Positions 19,203 to 28,300 of a DNA stretch of 64,000 bases are shown here, piece by piece. Position numbers and translations under genes: made by a program. Positions within the stretch are counted from its first letter, which is position 1, and each line of letters starts with the position of its first letter. The DNA is from Geomobilibacter sp964432205 (GTDB lineage: Bacteria; Desulfobacterota; Desulfuromonadia; Geobacterales; DSM-12255), in contig CAYSMK010000021.1 of NCBI GenBank assembly GCA_964432205.1, positions 1 through 64,000 of the forward strand. The letters are read 5' to 3'. The notes under the pieces were generated by a model. It saw only the letters and a list, made by a program, of their open reading frames with translations, ran no database searches and was not told the origin of the DNA.

Positions 19203-19228
19203 TTACGTTTAATTTGGAGATTCAAATA

Positions 19229-20686
19229 ATGAAACTGCATGAGCTGACTATCCACGAACTGCACGACAAGCTGAAAAAGCGGGAGGTCTCGTCGGTCGAG
19301 GCAACGCAGGCCTGTCTGGACCGCATTGCCGCCACTGACGAAAAGGTGAACGCCTACATCACCGTCACCGGTGACGAGGCGCTCGCCGCTGCTGCCGCTG
19401 CGGACGCCAGGATTGCCGCCGGTAACATGGATCTGCTGACCGGCATCCCGCTGGCATTGAAGGACATCTTCCTTACCAGAGGCATCAAAACCACCTGCGC
19501 CTCCAACATTCTGGCGAACTTCGTCCCCCCGTACGATGCCACCGCCTGGTTGAAGCTGAAGGAGCGCGGCGCCGTGCTGCTCGGCAAGCTGAACCAGGAC
19601 GAGTTTGCCATGGGCTCGTCCTGCGAGGGGAGCGCCTTCGGTCCGACCCGCAATCCGTGGGACCTGGAGCGGATTCCCGGCGGCTCCTCCGGCGGCTCCG
19701 CCGCAGCAATCGCCGCCCAGCAGGCCACGGCGACGCTCGGGACCGATACCGGCGGCTCCATTCGCCAGCCCGCTTCCCACTGCGGTTGCGTCGGCCTCAA
19801 GCCGACCTACGGGCGGGTCTCCCGCTATGGGGTGATCGCCTACGCCTCGTCCCTTGACCAGGTGGGACCGATCACCCGGGACGTGCGTGACGCCGCCATC
19901 ATGCTCGGTGCCGTGGCCGGCTTCGATCCGCTGGATTCCACCAGCGTCGACCGGCCGGTGCCGGACTACATGAAGTCGCTGGTGCCGGAAGTGAAGGGGC
20001 TGAAGATCGGCCTGCCCAGGGAATACTTCATTGCCGGACTCGACCCGGAGGTGAAGAGCTCCCTGGAGACGGCCATCGAGACCTATCGGGGGATGGGGGC
20101 CGAATTCGTCGACATCTCGCTGCCCCACACCGATTATGCCGTGGCCACCTACTACCTCATCGCCACTGCCGAGGCCAGCTCCAACCTGGCCCGCTACGAC
20201 AGCGTCCGCTTCGGCCATCGTTCCAAAGAACCGGGGAGCCTGATCGACACCTACAGCCGCTCCCGCGATGAAGGGTTCGGGCCCGAGGTGAAACGAAGGA
20301 TCATGATCGGCACCTATGCGCTCTCCTCCGGCTATTACGACGCCTACTACCTGAAGGCCCAGAAGGTGCGGACCCTGATCATGCAGGATTTCCTCAGGGC
20401 GTTCGAGCAGGTGGATCTCATCCTCACACCGGTGGCGCCGACCCCGGCCTTCAGGATCGGCGAAAAGACCAGCGACCCGCTGCAGATGTACCTGTCCGAC
20501 ATCTTCACCATCCCGGTGAACATGGCCGGCACCTGCGGCATCAGTGTCCCGGCCGGCATCAGCCGGGCCGGTCTGCCGATCGGCCTGCAGCTCATCGGCA
20601 AGCCGTTCGGCGAGGAGACGATCATCCGCGCGGCCTACGCGTTCGAGCAGGCCACGGAGTGGCATACAAGAAAGGCGAAGGTGTAA
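19229..20686 (+). CDS. gatA: Asp-tRNA(Asn)/Glu-tRNA(Gln) amidotransferase subunit A
   Basis: The 485-residue glutaminase subunit, which releases ammonia for transamidation of mischarged tRNA. It is an amidase-signature enzyme: the lysine of the Ser-cisSer-Lys triad lies in IPLALKDIF, and the serines lie in the amidase signature PGGSSGGSAA and TDTGGSIRQPA. The ATG at 19229 is preceded by TTGGAG and gives the usual N-terminus. Ammonia passes to GatB, encoded 631 bases downstream beyond an inserted toxin-antitoxin pair. Confidence 0.95.
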   Translation: MKLHELTIHELHDKLKKREVSSVEATQACLDRIAATDEKVNAYITVTGDEALAAAAAADARIAAGNMDLLTGIPLALKDIFLTRGIKTTCASNILANFVPPYDATAWLKLKERGAVLLGKLNQDEFAMGSSCEGSAFGPTRNPWDLERIPGGSSGGSAAAIAAQQATATLGTDTGGSIRQPASHCGCVGLKPTYGRVSRYGVIAYASSLDQVGPITRDVRDAAIMLGAVAGFDPLDSTSVDRPVPDYMKSLVPEVKGLKIGLPREYFIAGLDPEVKSSLETAIETYRGMGAEFVDISLPHTDYAVATYYLIATAEASSNLARYDSVRFGHRSKEPGSLIDTYSRSRDEGFGPEVKRRIMIGTYALSSGYYDAYYLKAQKVRTLIMQDFLRAFEQVDLILTPVAPTPAFRIGEKTSDPLQMYLSDIFTIPVNMAGTCGISVPAGISRAGLPIGLQLIGKPFGEETIIRAAYAFEQATEWHTRKAKV

Positions 20687-20740
20687 CCGGAACAATCTAA
20701 CTTGGCAGTTGTATCTCATGAATGCAACGGAGGAAGCACC

Positions 20741-20971
20741 ATGCCATTGACCATTCCACAGCTTGAAAACGAGCTATTTAATCTTGACCTGAATACTCGG
20801 GCGCATCTGGCGGAAAAGCTAATCATCAGCATTGACGCTCCAAGCGAAGCGGAAAACCTTAAGCTTTGGGTAGATGAAGCTGAACGACGCCTTGCCGATC
20901 TTCGCGCCGGGAAAGCTCGTGAATATCCGGCAAGCGAAGTTTTCCAAAGTCTAAGAGCTGCTCTCACGTGA
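20741..20971 (+). CDS. antitoxin of a ParE/RelE-type module
   Basis: A 76-residue protein of the family called addiction module component, small partners of ParE/RelE toxins. The N-terminal helix has the family pattern LNTRAHLAEKLIISID, followed by a charged W-x-D-EAERRLADLRAGKAREYPASEVF segment typical of these antitoxins. The ATG at 20741 follows GGAGGAAG at ideal spacing. The stop overlaps the GTG of the toxin gene by four bases, so the pair is co-translated. The AT-richer composition differs from the flanking gat genes, which suggests acquisition. Confidence 0.85.
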   Translation: MPLTIPQLENELFNLDLNTRAHLAEKLIISIDAPSEAENLKLWVDEAERRLADLRAGKAREYPASEVFQSLRAALT

Positions 20972-21264
20972 AACAGGTTACGTTTCATGAGGATGCTCGT
21001 GCGGAGTTGGCAGAGGCGTCCCACTATTACGAGGACTGTGTTCCAGGTCTCGGACAGGCATTGATCGATGATGTGGAAGAAGCAGTCAGCGCCATTCTTG
21101 CTCATCCGAAAACCTGTAAACTTATTTCGAAAAACCTGCGACGGAAGGTGTTACGCCGGTTTCCCTACGGGGTGATCTATACTGTTGAATCTGATCGTGT
21201 CAGGGTCATGGCGATTGCTCACCACAAGCGCCGGCCTGAATACTGGCGCTATAGACTTGCATGA
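20968..21264 (+). CDS. ParE/RelE-family toxin
   Basis: A 98-residue toxin of the ParE/RelE superfamily. The helical N-terminus FHEDARAELAEASHYYED is followed by the C-terminal sheet with KVLRRFPYGVIYTVESDRVRVMAIAHHKRRPEYW, the usual end of this family. It begins with GTG overlapping the antitoxin stop. RelE-type members cut mRNA on the ribosome and ParE-type members poison gyrase; the sequence does not settle which. It lies between gatA and gatB, so gatB must be transcribed through it or from its own promoter. Confidence 0.87.
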   Translation: MKQVTFHEDARAELAEASHYYEDCVPGLGQALIDDVEEAVSAILAHPKTCKLISKNLRRKVLRRFPYGVIYTVESDRVRVMAIAHHKRRPEYWRYRLA

Positions 21265-21317
21265 AGGTCCAACAAGTTGTTTTGCTTAATAATGAATTCC
21301 CTCCGGAGTAAATCAAT

Positions 21318-22757
21318 ATGAAATACCAAGCCGTCATCGGCCTTGAAGTCCATGTCCAGCTGAAGACCAACACCAAGATCTTCTGCGGCTGCTCCACTCA
21401 GTTCGGCGCCTCCCCCAACTCCCAGACCTGCCCGGTCTGCCTGGGGCTGCCCGGTGCCCTGCCGGTGCTGAACAGGAAGGTGGTGGAGTTCGCCATCAAG
21501 GCCGGCCTGGCCACCAACTGCCGGATCGCCCCCCGCTCGGTTTTTGCCCGCAAGAACTACTTCTATCCCGACCTTCCCAAGGGGTACCAGATCAGCCAGT
21601 ACGAGCTTCCCATCTGTGAGCATGGCCATCTGGACATCGCCGGCGACTGGGGGACGAAGACTATCGGCATCACCCGCATCCATATGGAAGAGGATGCCGG
21701 CAAGCTGGTGCACAGCGACATCCCCGGCCTCGGGAGCGGCTCCGGCGTCGACCTCAACCGGGCCTGCACCCCGCTCCTGGAGATCGTCTCCGAACCGGAC
21801 ATCCGCACGGCCGACGAAGCGGTGGCCTACCTCAAGAAGCTGCACCAGATCGTGGTCTACCTCGGCATCTGCGACGGCAACATGGAGGAGGGGAGCTTCC
21901 GCTGCGACGCCAACGTGTCGGTGATGCCGGTAGGCTCGGACCGGTTCGGCACCCGCACCGAGACCAAGAACGTCAACTCCTTCCGCTTCGTCAAGCAGGC
22001 CATCGAGTACGAGATCGAACGGCAGATCGAGGTGATCGAGGATGGGGGGAAGATCGTCCAGGAGACAAGGCTCTTCGACCCCACGACCGGCGAGACCCGC
22101 TCCATGCGTGGCAAAGAGGATGCGCACGATTACCGCTATTTCCCGGACCCTGATCTGGTGCCGCTGGTGATCAGCAACGACTGGGTGGACGAAGTGCAGC
22201 TCTCCCTCCCGGAACTGCCCGAAGCGAAGATGCAGCGGTACCAGGCAGAGCTGGGATTGACCGCCTACGACGCCGAGGTGCTGACCGCCAGCCTGCCGCT
22301 GGCCGAGTACTACGAGGCCTGTCTGGCCGCCGGTGCCCAGGCCAAGGTGGCGGCCAACTGGGTGATGGGCGAGGTGACCCGCGGCCTGAACGACGCCGGC
22401 CTGGAGATCGCGGCCTGCTCGGTGGCGCCGGCCCAACTGGTGGCACTGCTGCAGCTGATCGACAAGGGGACCATCTCGGGCAAGATCGCCAAGACCGTGT
22501 TCGACGAGATGTGGCAACATGGCGGCGACCCGGCGCGGATCGTCGAGGAGAAGGGGCTGGTGCAGGTCTCCGATACCGGCGAGATCGAAAAGATCATCGA
22601 CGAGATCATGGCCGCGAACATGGGGCAGGTGGAGGAGTACCGCGGCGGCAAGGAAAAGGTGTTCGGCTTCTTCGTCGGCCAGGTGATGCGGGAGAGCCGA
22701 GGGAAGGCGAACCCGGCGGTGGTGAACGAGCTGCTGCTGAAAAAGCTGAAGGGGTAA
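21318..22757 (+). CDS. gatB: Asp-tRNA(Asn)/Glu-tRNA(Gln) amidotransferase subunit B
   Basis: The 479-residue kinase/transamidase subunit, which activates the Asp or Glu on mischarged tRNA and receives ammonia from GatA. The N-terminal signature VIGLEVHVQLKTNTKIFCGCS and LNRKVVEFAIKAGLATNC are present, as are the LPKGYQISQYELPIC and EEDAGKLVH active-site segments. The C-terminal YqeY-like tail (DEIMAANMGQVEEYRGGKEKVFGFFVGQVMR) binds tRNA. CCGGAG lies before the ATG. It is separated from gatA by the toxin-antitoxin pair. Confidence 0.95.
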   Translation: MKYQAVIGLEVHVQLKTNTKIFCGCSTQFGASPNSQTCPVCLGLPGALPVLNRKVVEFAIKAGLATNCRIAPRSVFARKNYFYPDLPKGYQISQYELPICEHGHLDIAGDWGTKTIGITRIHMEEDAGKLVHSDIPGLGSGSGVDLNRACTPLLEIVSEPDIRTADEAVAYLKKLHQIVVYLGICDGNMEEGSFRCDANVSVMPVGSDRFGTRTETKNVNSFRFVKQAIEYEIERQIEVIEDGGKIVQETRLFDPTTGETRSMRGKEDAHDYRYFPDPDLVPLVISNDWVDEVQLSLPELPEAKMQRYQAELGLTAYDAEVLTASLPLAEYYEACLAAGAQAKVAANWVMGEVTRGLNDAGLEIAACSVAPAQLVALLQLIDKGTISGKIAKTVFDEMWQHGGDPARIVEEKGLVQVSDTGEIEKIIDEIMAANMGQVEEYRGGKEKVFGFFVGQVMRESRGKANPAVVNELLLKKLKG

Positions 22758-22785
22758 CGCCCGACGACAGTCGGGATAACAGGCA

Positions 22786-22820
22786 AAAGGGGCACTGTCG
22801 TGAAGCGGCGGCGCCCCTTT
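22786..22820 (+). terminator. terminator-like hairpin after gatB
   Basis: AAAGGGGC at 22786-22793 pairs with GCCCCTTT at 22813-22820 around a 19-base loop. It overlaps the first codons of the fragment that follows, supporting the view that the fragment has lost its true 5' end. Confidence 0.55.
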
Positions 22821-23333
22821 CTTGTAACTGACTCGTTCCTGCAGCGTGTTGATTCACCTACTGAGCCGACCCTCTCCGAGGCCGACCGCGCAGACATGCA
22901 GGTCTTTCTCGACAACATGCTCGGCATGTTGCCGGTGCTGGGGATTCATGCCTTTGAGCAGGCGTCGTCTGTCGCTGTGGTCAAGAGGAATGCTCTGCTG
23001 ACCTGCAAGGGGAAAGGCGTTTCTTCCACAGGTTATGAATCTACTCAGGGGTTCGTGGTCAAGGCCGGCTCGCAGGCCACGGGTGAAACCGCGCCGTCGA
23101 TGCAGCAGCATGTGCGGGGGATGTACGATTTGCGCCAGGAGTTGATCAACAACGGCGTCTTGCAAGACGACAACGGAAATTTCAAGTTTAGCCAGGACTA
23201 CGCCTTCAACTCCCCCTCCACGGCAGCTGCGGTTGTCCTCGGGCGCAGCGCCAACGGGCGGATTGAGTGGAAAGATGCGAGCGGCAAGACGCTCAAGGAG
23301 TTGCAGGAGCGGGAGGCAGGGGAGTCCCCATAA
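22800..23333 (+). pseudogene. DUF4357 domain fragment, likely the remnant of a GIY-YIG/DUF4357 protein
   Basis: The open frame of 177 codons ends in a DUF4357 domain (FKFSQDYAFNSPSTAAAVVLGRSANGRIEWKDASGKTL). In the family this domain usually sits at the end of about 300-residue proteins with an N-terminal GIY-YIG nuclease domain; here the preceding SEADRADMQVFLDNMLGMLPVLG linker is present but the nuclease part is absent. The frame begins with a GTG inside the gatB terminator hairpin and has no ribosome site. I read this as a 5'-deleted gene. Such proteins are often found near type I restriction genes, which fits the hsdR stub 1.8 kb downstream. Confidence 0.6.
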
Positions 23334-23413
23334 ACAAAAAGCCCCGGCGCATCCGCCGAAGCCTTAAGTCGACCGGGTATCCCCAGCCCCACATATGAAA
23401 TAGATTTTTCCGG

Positions 23414-23475
23414 TTGATTTTGTCAAGGCAAAAGGGTATGGATTTTCTAGAAAAAGTAGCATTTTTTTCTAGAAA
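23414..23475 (+). promoter_or_regulatory. candidate abiE promoter with two TTTCTAGAAA operators
   Basis: TTGATT (23414-23419) and TATGGA (23437-23442) are spaced 17 bases apart. Perfect palindromes TTTTCTAGAAAA (23443-23454) and TTTCTAGAAA (23466-23475) follow, with centres 22 bases apart, or two DNA turns. This layout suits cooperative autorepression by the downstream antitoxin, as is known for AbiEi proteins. Confidence 0.55.
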
Positions 23476-23493
23476 TTTTATTGGAGTAAAGTT

Positions 23494-24108
23494 TTGCAAC
23501 CTATTGGCAATAAATTACTTTTTAGAATATATGGCCACGGAAGGGGTTGGGCATTCTTCCCAAATGAGTTTGTCGGTGAGTTTGACCGGAAACAGATTGA
23601 TAATGCCCTGTCTGATCTGGCTGCCGAAGGCAAGATTCGCCGCATCTGCCGGGGGATGTACGACTACCCGAAATACAGCGAGCTGCTCGGCCAGGAGTTA
23701 AGCCCCGACTTCGATCAGGTTGCACGGGCCTTTGCCCGCAAGTTCAATTGGCGCATTCAACCCAGCGGTGACACAGCACTTAACCTGCTCGGTCTATCAA
23801 CTCAGGTTCCTGGAAAGTACATCTATCTTTCTGATGGTCCGAATCGCTCCTACGCCATTGGCAATTACAAGCTGGAATTCAAAAAGACGGTTCTCAAGGA
23901 AGTCGGTTTCAAACATCGGGAAAGCGGCATTATCGTTCAGGCGCTAAAGGCCCTGGGGAAAGAGCGGATCACCACTGAATTGTTGGGTAAATTCCGTAAG
24001 GCAATTGATTCTGAAATGTATCCGAAAATCCTGAAGGACACCAAGACGGTCACCGGTTGGGTTTACGACTTCATTAAGGAAATCTTCCGAGAGGAATCGA
24101 ATGGATAA
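23494..24108 (+). CDS. abiEi: AbiEi-type antitoxin (DUF6088-like)
   Basis: A 204-residue protein. An N-terminal winged-helix segment (IYGHGRGWAFFPNEF...QIDNALSDLAAEGKIRRICRGMYDYP) is followed by a domain with the TALNLLGLSTQVPGKYIYLSDGPNR motif of DUF6088/AbiEi-type antitoxins. These proteins repress their own operon and counter the AbiEii nucleotidyltransferase. The start appears to be a TTG at 23494, seven bases after TTGGAG; no in-frame ATG is nearby. The 3' end overlaps the toxin gene by eight bases. The upstream palindromes are candidate binding sites. Confidence 0.8.
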   Translation: MQPIGNKLLFRIYGHGRGWAFFPNEFVGEFDRKQIDNALSDLAAEGKIRRICRGMYDYPKYSELLGQELSPDFDQVARAFARKFNWRIQPSGDTALNLLGLSTQVPGKYIYLSDGPNRSYAIGNYKLEFKKTVLKEVGFKHRESGIIVQALKALGKERITTELLGKFRKAIDSEMYPKILKDTKTVTGWVYDFIKEIFREESNG

Positions 24109-25087
24109 GGTCGCCGGATTACCGGCTAAACAGCGCAACGAGCTCTTTTCCGAGACGGCTGCCAGACGGGGGATGACTCAGGCAATCGTGGAAAAGGATT
24201 TCTGGGTGACCTGGACGCTGGACAAGCTGTTCACTCACCCGGAACTTTCCCGCATTCTGATGTTCAAAGGTGGGACGAGTCTTTCCAAGGTGTTTGGACT
24301 GATCGAGAGGTTTTCAGAAGACATCGACATGATTCTCGACTGGACTATCCTTACTGGCGACGATCCACTGGCTATGCGATCTAAATCGAAACAGCAACTG
24401 TTGAATCGGGAAATAGATGAACGCGGACAAGAGTACATCGCAGCAGAGATGCTACGACAGGTGACCGAATGTGTTACCCCGGTCTGCGAATGCTACGTTG
24501 ACGCAGATGATCATCACGTCCTGAATATCCGCTATCCGGGCGCCTTTGCAGATGCCTACCTGCGGCCTGAAGTGCGGCTGGAAATAGGTCCGCTTGCAGC
24601 CTGGCTGCCGTATGATGGCTACACGATACGACCGTACGCCGCCGAGGAGTTTCCTGCTCTTTTTGATCGTAGCGAGTGTCGCGTGAAGGCGATCAAGGCC
24701 GAACGGACCTTTTGGGAGAAGGCGACCATTCTGCACCATGAAGCTCACCGGCCTGAAACGAGTCCCCAGCCTCCGCGTAATTCCCGGCATTACTACGATC
24801 TGGCAAAAATGGCTGTTTCTCCCGTCAAAGAACGTGCCTTGGCTGATATCGGCCTATTGGCATCTGTTGTTGAATTTAAGGAACGCTTCTATCCGCGCGG
24901 CTGGGCCAGATACGATCTTGCCAAACCGGGAACATTGCGGCTGGTACCGGAAGGACATGTCCTGGCAACGGTTACAACCGATTATCGCGCCATGGAGACC
25001 ATGATTTTCGGCGAGTATCCTTCAATTGAGGAGATCATGGCTAGGTTGACGACACTTGAGGATGAAATCAACGGGATGTCCCCATGA
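24101..25087 (+). CDS. abiEii: AbiEii/AbiGii nucleotidyltransferase toxin
   Basis: A 328-residue toxin of the AbiEii family (type IV toxin-antitoxin/abortive infection). The nucleotidyltransferase core is visible as FKGGTSLSK (K56-K63) followed by FSEDIDM with S72, D74 and D76, which matches the GS-x-DxD active site. Later conserved blocks are RLEIGPLAAW and KAERTFWEKATILHHEAH. Characterised relatives modify tRNA to halt growth, and AbiE systems defend against phages. The ATG overlaps the antitoxin 3' end, and its own stop overlaps the start of an hsdR remnant (ATGA), so it once belonged to a restriction operon. Confidence 0.85.
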   Translation: MDKVAGLPAKQRNELFSETAARRGMTQAIVEKDFWVTWTLDKLFTHPELSRILMFKGGTSLSKVFGLIERFSEDIDMILDWTILTGDDPLAMRSKSKQQLLNREIDERGQEYIAAEMLRQVTECVTPVCECYVDADDHHVLNIRYPGAFADAYLRPEVRLEIGPLAAWLPYDGYTIRPYAAEEFPALFDRSECRVKAIKAERTFWEKATILHHEAHRPETSPQPPRNSRHYYDLAKMAVSPVKERALADIGLLASVVEFKERFYPRGWARYDLAKPGTLRLVPEGHVLATVTTDYRAMETMIFGEYPSIEEIMARLTTLEDEINGMSP

Positions 25088-25358
25088 CCAAAATCACCGA
25101 AGACCACCTCGAACAACTCTTCCTCGACTGGTTCCTCGCCGGCGGCTACGAATACGCCTACGGCCCCGATATCGCCCATGACGGCGACACGCCGGAACGG
25201 CGTGATTATACGAGACTATCCTGCCCAGCCGCCTGATCGTCGCCCTGCAGAAGATCGATCCGCACATCCCGCTGGCCACCCTTGAAGAAGCCGCCCAAGT
25301 CATCGCCAAGCCAGAATCACCGGTGCTGATCCACAACAACCGCGCCTTCCACAAGTAG
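25084..25358 (+). pseudogene. frameshifted, truncated type I restriction subunit (hsdR) 5' stub
   Basis: Frame 1 reads MTKITEDHLEQLFLDWF..YGPDIAHDGDTPERRDY and stops at 25234. Two bases further on, another frame continues the same protein as ETILPSRLIVALQKIDPHI...PESPVLIHNNRAFHK and stops at 25356. Both parts match the N-terminus of HsdR/type I restriction endonucleases (normally about 1000 residues). One missing base near 25210 explains the shift. Only about 90 codons survive before the convergent helicase gene. The start is coupled to the abiEii stop by a four-base overlap. Confidence 0.8.
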
Positions 25359-25379
25359 CAGCGCCACGCCACGAGTATA

Positions 25380-28300
25380 CTACTCTAGTAAAAACTCAAA
25401 ATCCTCACGGGTAAGGGCCGCGCCGCCGCTGCCCGTGCCTTCCTCAAGGATGGCTCTGTACAGCTCGGTCTTTCGCGCCTTCAGCGCCATCATTTTTTCT
25501 TCTATCGTGTGCCGCATGATCAGTCTGGTGACGGTGACCTGTTCTGTCTGGCCGATGCGGTGGGCCCGGTCGGATGCCTGGTTCTCCACCGCCGGGTTCC
25601 ACCAGGGGTCCATGTGGTAGACGTAGGTGGCACGGGTGAGGTTCAGCCCCTTTCCGCCTGCCTTGAGACTGATGAGAAACACCAGCGGCTCAGTGGCGTT
25701 CTGGAAGCTCTGCACCAGCGTTTTTCGCCGGGGGACCGGCGTGGTGCCGTCCAGGCGCAGACAGGAAATCCCCCGTTTCTTCAGCCCGGCCTCGATCAGG
25801 TCCAGATAGCCGGTGAACTGGGAGAACACCAGGGCACTGTACCCCTCGTCCCGCAGCTCCTCCAACTGATCGGCGAGAAAATCCAGTTTTGGCGAACCGG
25901 CATCGGCTCCCGGTGCCGCAAGCGACGGTGCCAGGCAGATCTGGCGCAGGCGCAGAATGGCGGTAAGGGCGATGATGCGCGCCTGGGCCGGTGCATGGCT
26001 CTCAAAGGCATCTTTCACCTGGCCCCGCACCTCCTCGATAGTGCGCTGATAGAACGCCTTCTGCCGGGTAGTGAGTTCCAGGGGGATGTCGATCTCCGTC
26101 TTCGGCGGCAGCTCGGAGGCGATGAGCGCCTTGGTGCGGCGCAGCACGAACGGGCGGGTCCGCCCCATGAGCCGCATGGTGGCGCCGGCCCCATCCCTTC
26201 CCAGGGAGCGGGTGAACTCCTCACGGCTCCCCAGCAGTCCCGGCAGGCAGAGGTCCATGATGGCGAAATATTCCCCCAGGTGGTTTTCCAGCGGGGTGCC
26301 GGTCAAGGCCAGGTTGAACGCCCCTTTTAGCCTGCGTACGGCGTTGGTGGTGGCTGCCTTCAGGTTTTTCACCACCTGGGTCTCATCGAAGATGATCGTG
26401 TTGAACCGTTGCCGGGCCAGGAGCTCGCAGTCCCTTTGCACGATGCCGTAGCTGGTGATGATCACGTCCACGCCGGCAATCTCTTCCACGGAGCGGCCGG
26501 TTCCGGCATAGACGAGGGTCCGCGCCGAAGGGAGGAAACGGGCGATCTCCGCTTCCCAGTTGAACAGAAGTGATGGGGGCGCCACCACCAGGTGGGGGGT
26601 CCCGGCCGGAGCGGCGGATGGCAGTTCACCGGACATGATCCCGGCCAGGAGGGTGATCCCCTGGAGGGTCTTGCCGAGCCCCATGTCATCCGCCAGGCAG
26701 GCTCCGAAACGGTGCTCGTAGAGAAAGGCCAGCCAACGCCAGGCATCGGCCTGATAATGGCGGAGCGTAGCAGTGAGTCCGGCCGGCATCGGCCGCTCAG
26801 GTATGGACGCGAAGTTGAGCAGACTGTCGAGGATGCGGGCATCCTCGGCGGAAAGCCGCACCTCGACACCGTGGCTGCGCATCTGGAGCCAGTCCAGTAT
26901 TTGCAGGCGCGGCACCCTGACCGGTTCCGCTTCCCCCCGTTTACCCGTTTTTCCGCCGGGCCGCATGGCCTCGCCGAACAGGGCGACAATCCGTGCGCTT
27001 TCGTCGTCCAGCATCAGGAGCCTGCCGTCGCGCCGCAGCAGTCCGCTGCCGGCACGGAGTTCCGCCAGTTCTTCCTCCGTCAGCAGCTCGCCGTTGCAGC
27101 GGATCTCCGGTCTCAGCTCGAACCAGTCCAGGCTACTGACCGTTGCATCGACGGAAAAGCTCCACTCTGCCTTTGCAAGCGGCTCGCTCTGCATCCGCAG
27201 GGAAAAGCCCGAGCTGTTGAGGCGCTCCAGCAGCTCGGAAAGGAGCTTCATGAGCTCATCCGTGGGAACTTCCACCGCTCCCGGGGAAGGGCCGGACACA
27301 AAGGCGTCCAGCCCGAACAGGTCGTACAGGATCGCCACCAGCTCGACCTGGATGCGATGGTCGGAGGTAACAAAATGCCACTCTTCGGCATCCGCCATGG
27401 TGGTAACCGTGGAGCCGTTCCATCTCTCGCTCAGGTAGCTCAACAGCCGCTTTGCCTCGCGTTTTATCGAGGTCTTGGAGAAATCGGGTGCTGAGGTAGC
27501 CGAGCTGATGGTGCGGTTCCGTGCCCTTTCCCCGCGTTCGCTCCGCATCGCAAAGGCGGCATCCAGAAGAACCTTCAGCCGCTTTTTTGCCTTCAGAGGT
27601 GCGGGAATACTCGAAGCGGCGCGGCTACCCGGATTGAGGACCCAAAACAGCAGGTCATGGAGGGGGAACGTCCGGCCATTATGCAGATACCGCGGCACAA
27701 GGGATGTGGTGCGGGCCGAGAGGTCGTAGAGGATGTCAAGGACATACGAAGGAGAGACAATTGCCCTGTTGATTTCCGGAACCCCGCCCGTCAGGAAGGA
27801 AAAGTTTGTGTCCGGATCGTCCAGGGCGGCTGGCACCAGGGTGATGCCGGCCTTGTTGAACAGTTCTGCGGGAACGGCGACCGCATGCTCCGAGCGACGG
27901 AGACGGGAAGCCTCATCAACCGAACGCTGCTCCACGTCCGCGGTCTCCAGCAGCAGTTCCACCACTGCGTCCCAGCTTCTCCAGGCGCCCAGGTTCAGGA
28001 CCTGCTCCACCGACCCGGTCGCCGGATCGATCAAGAGCTCGCCATCCACCATGGCGCCTGGCGGCAGCGGGGCACCATCCTGCATGGTCCTGGTTATCTG
28101 CACCTCTTCGCCACGGATATCGAAGGTTATCCCGGCAACGCGTGTCCGCTCTGCGCAGAAAGATAGGGTTGTCTCCGCGCCGGAGGAATCCCTGAACCGG
28201 ATGGGATAGCTTCCACCGGTCATCTTTGTGAAATCGGTGAAAAACCTGCCGGTCGACTGGTAGACGGAGTGGGTTGCCAGGAAGCGGGCCAGACTCGTGG

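Noticed and set aside
23340..23372. Hairpin AAGCCCCGGCG..CGCCGAAGCCTT after the DUF4357 fragment
   Set aside because: The stem is imperfect and lacks a T run on the plus strand, so I did not call a terminator.
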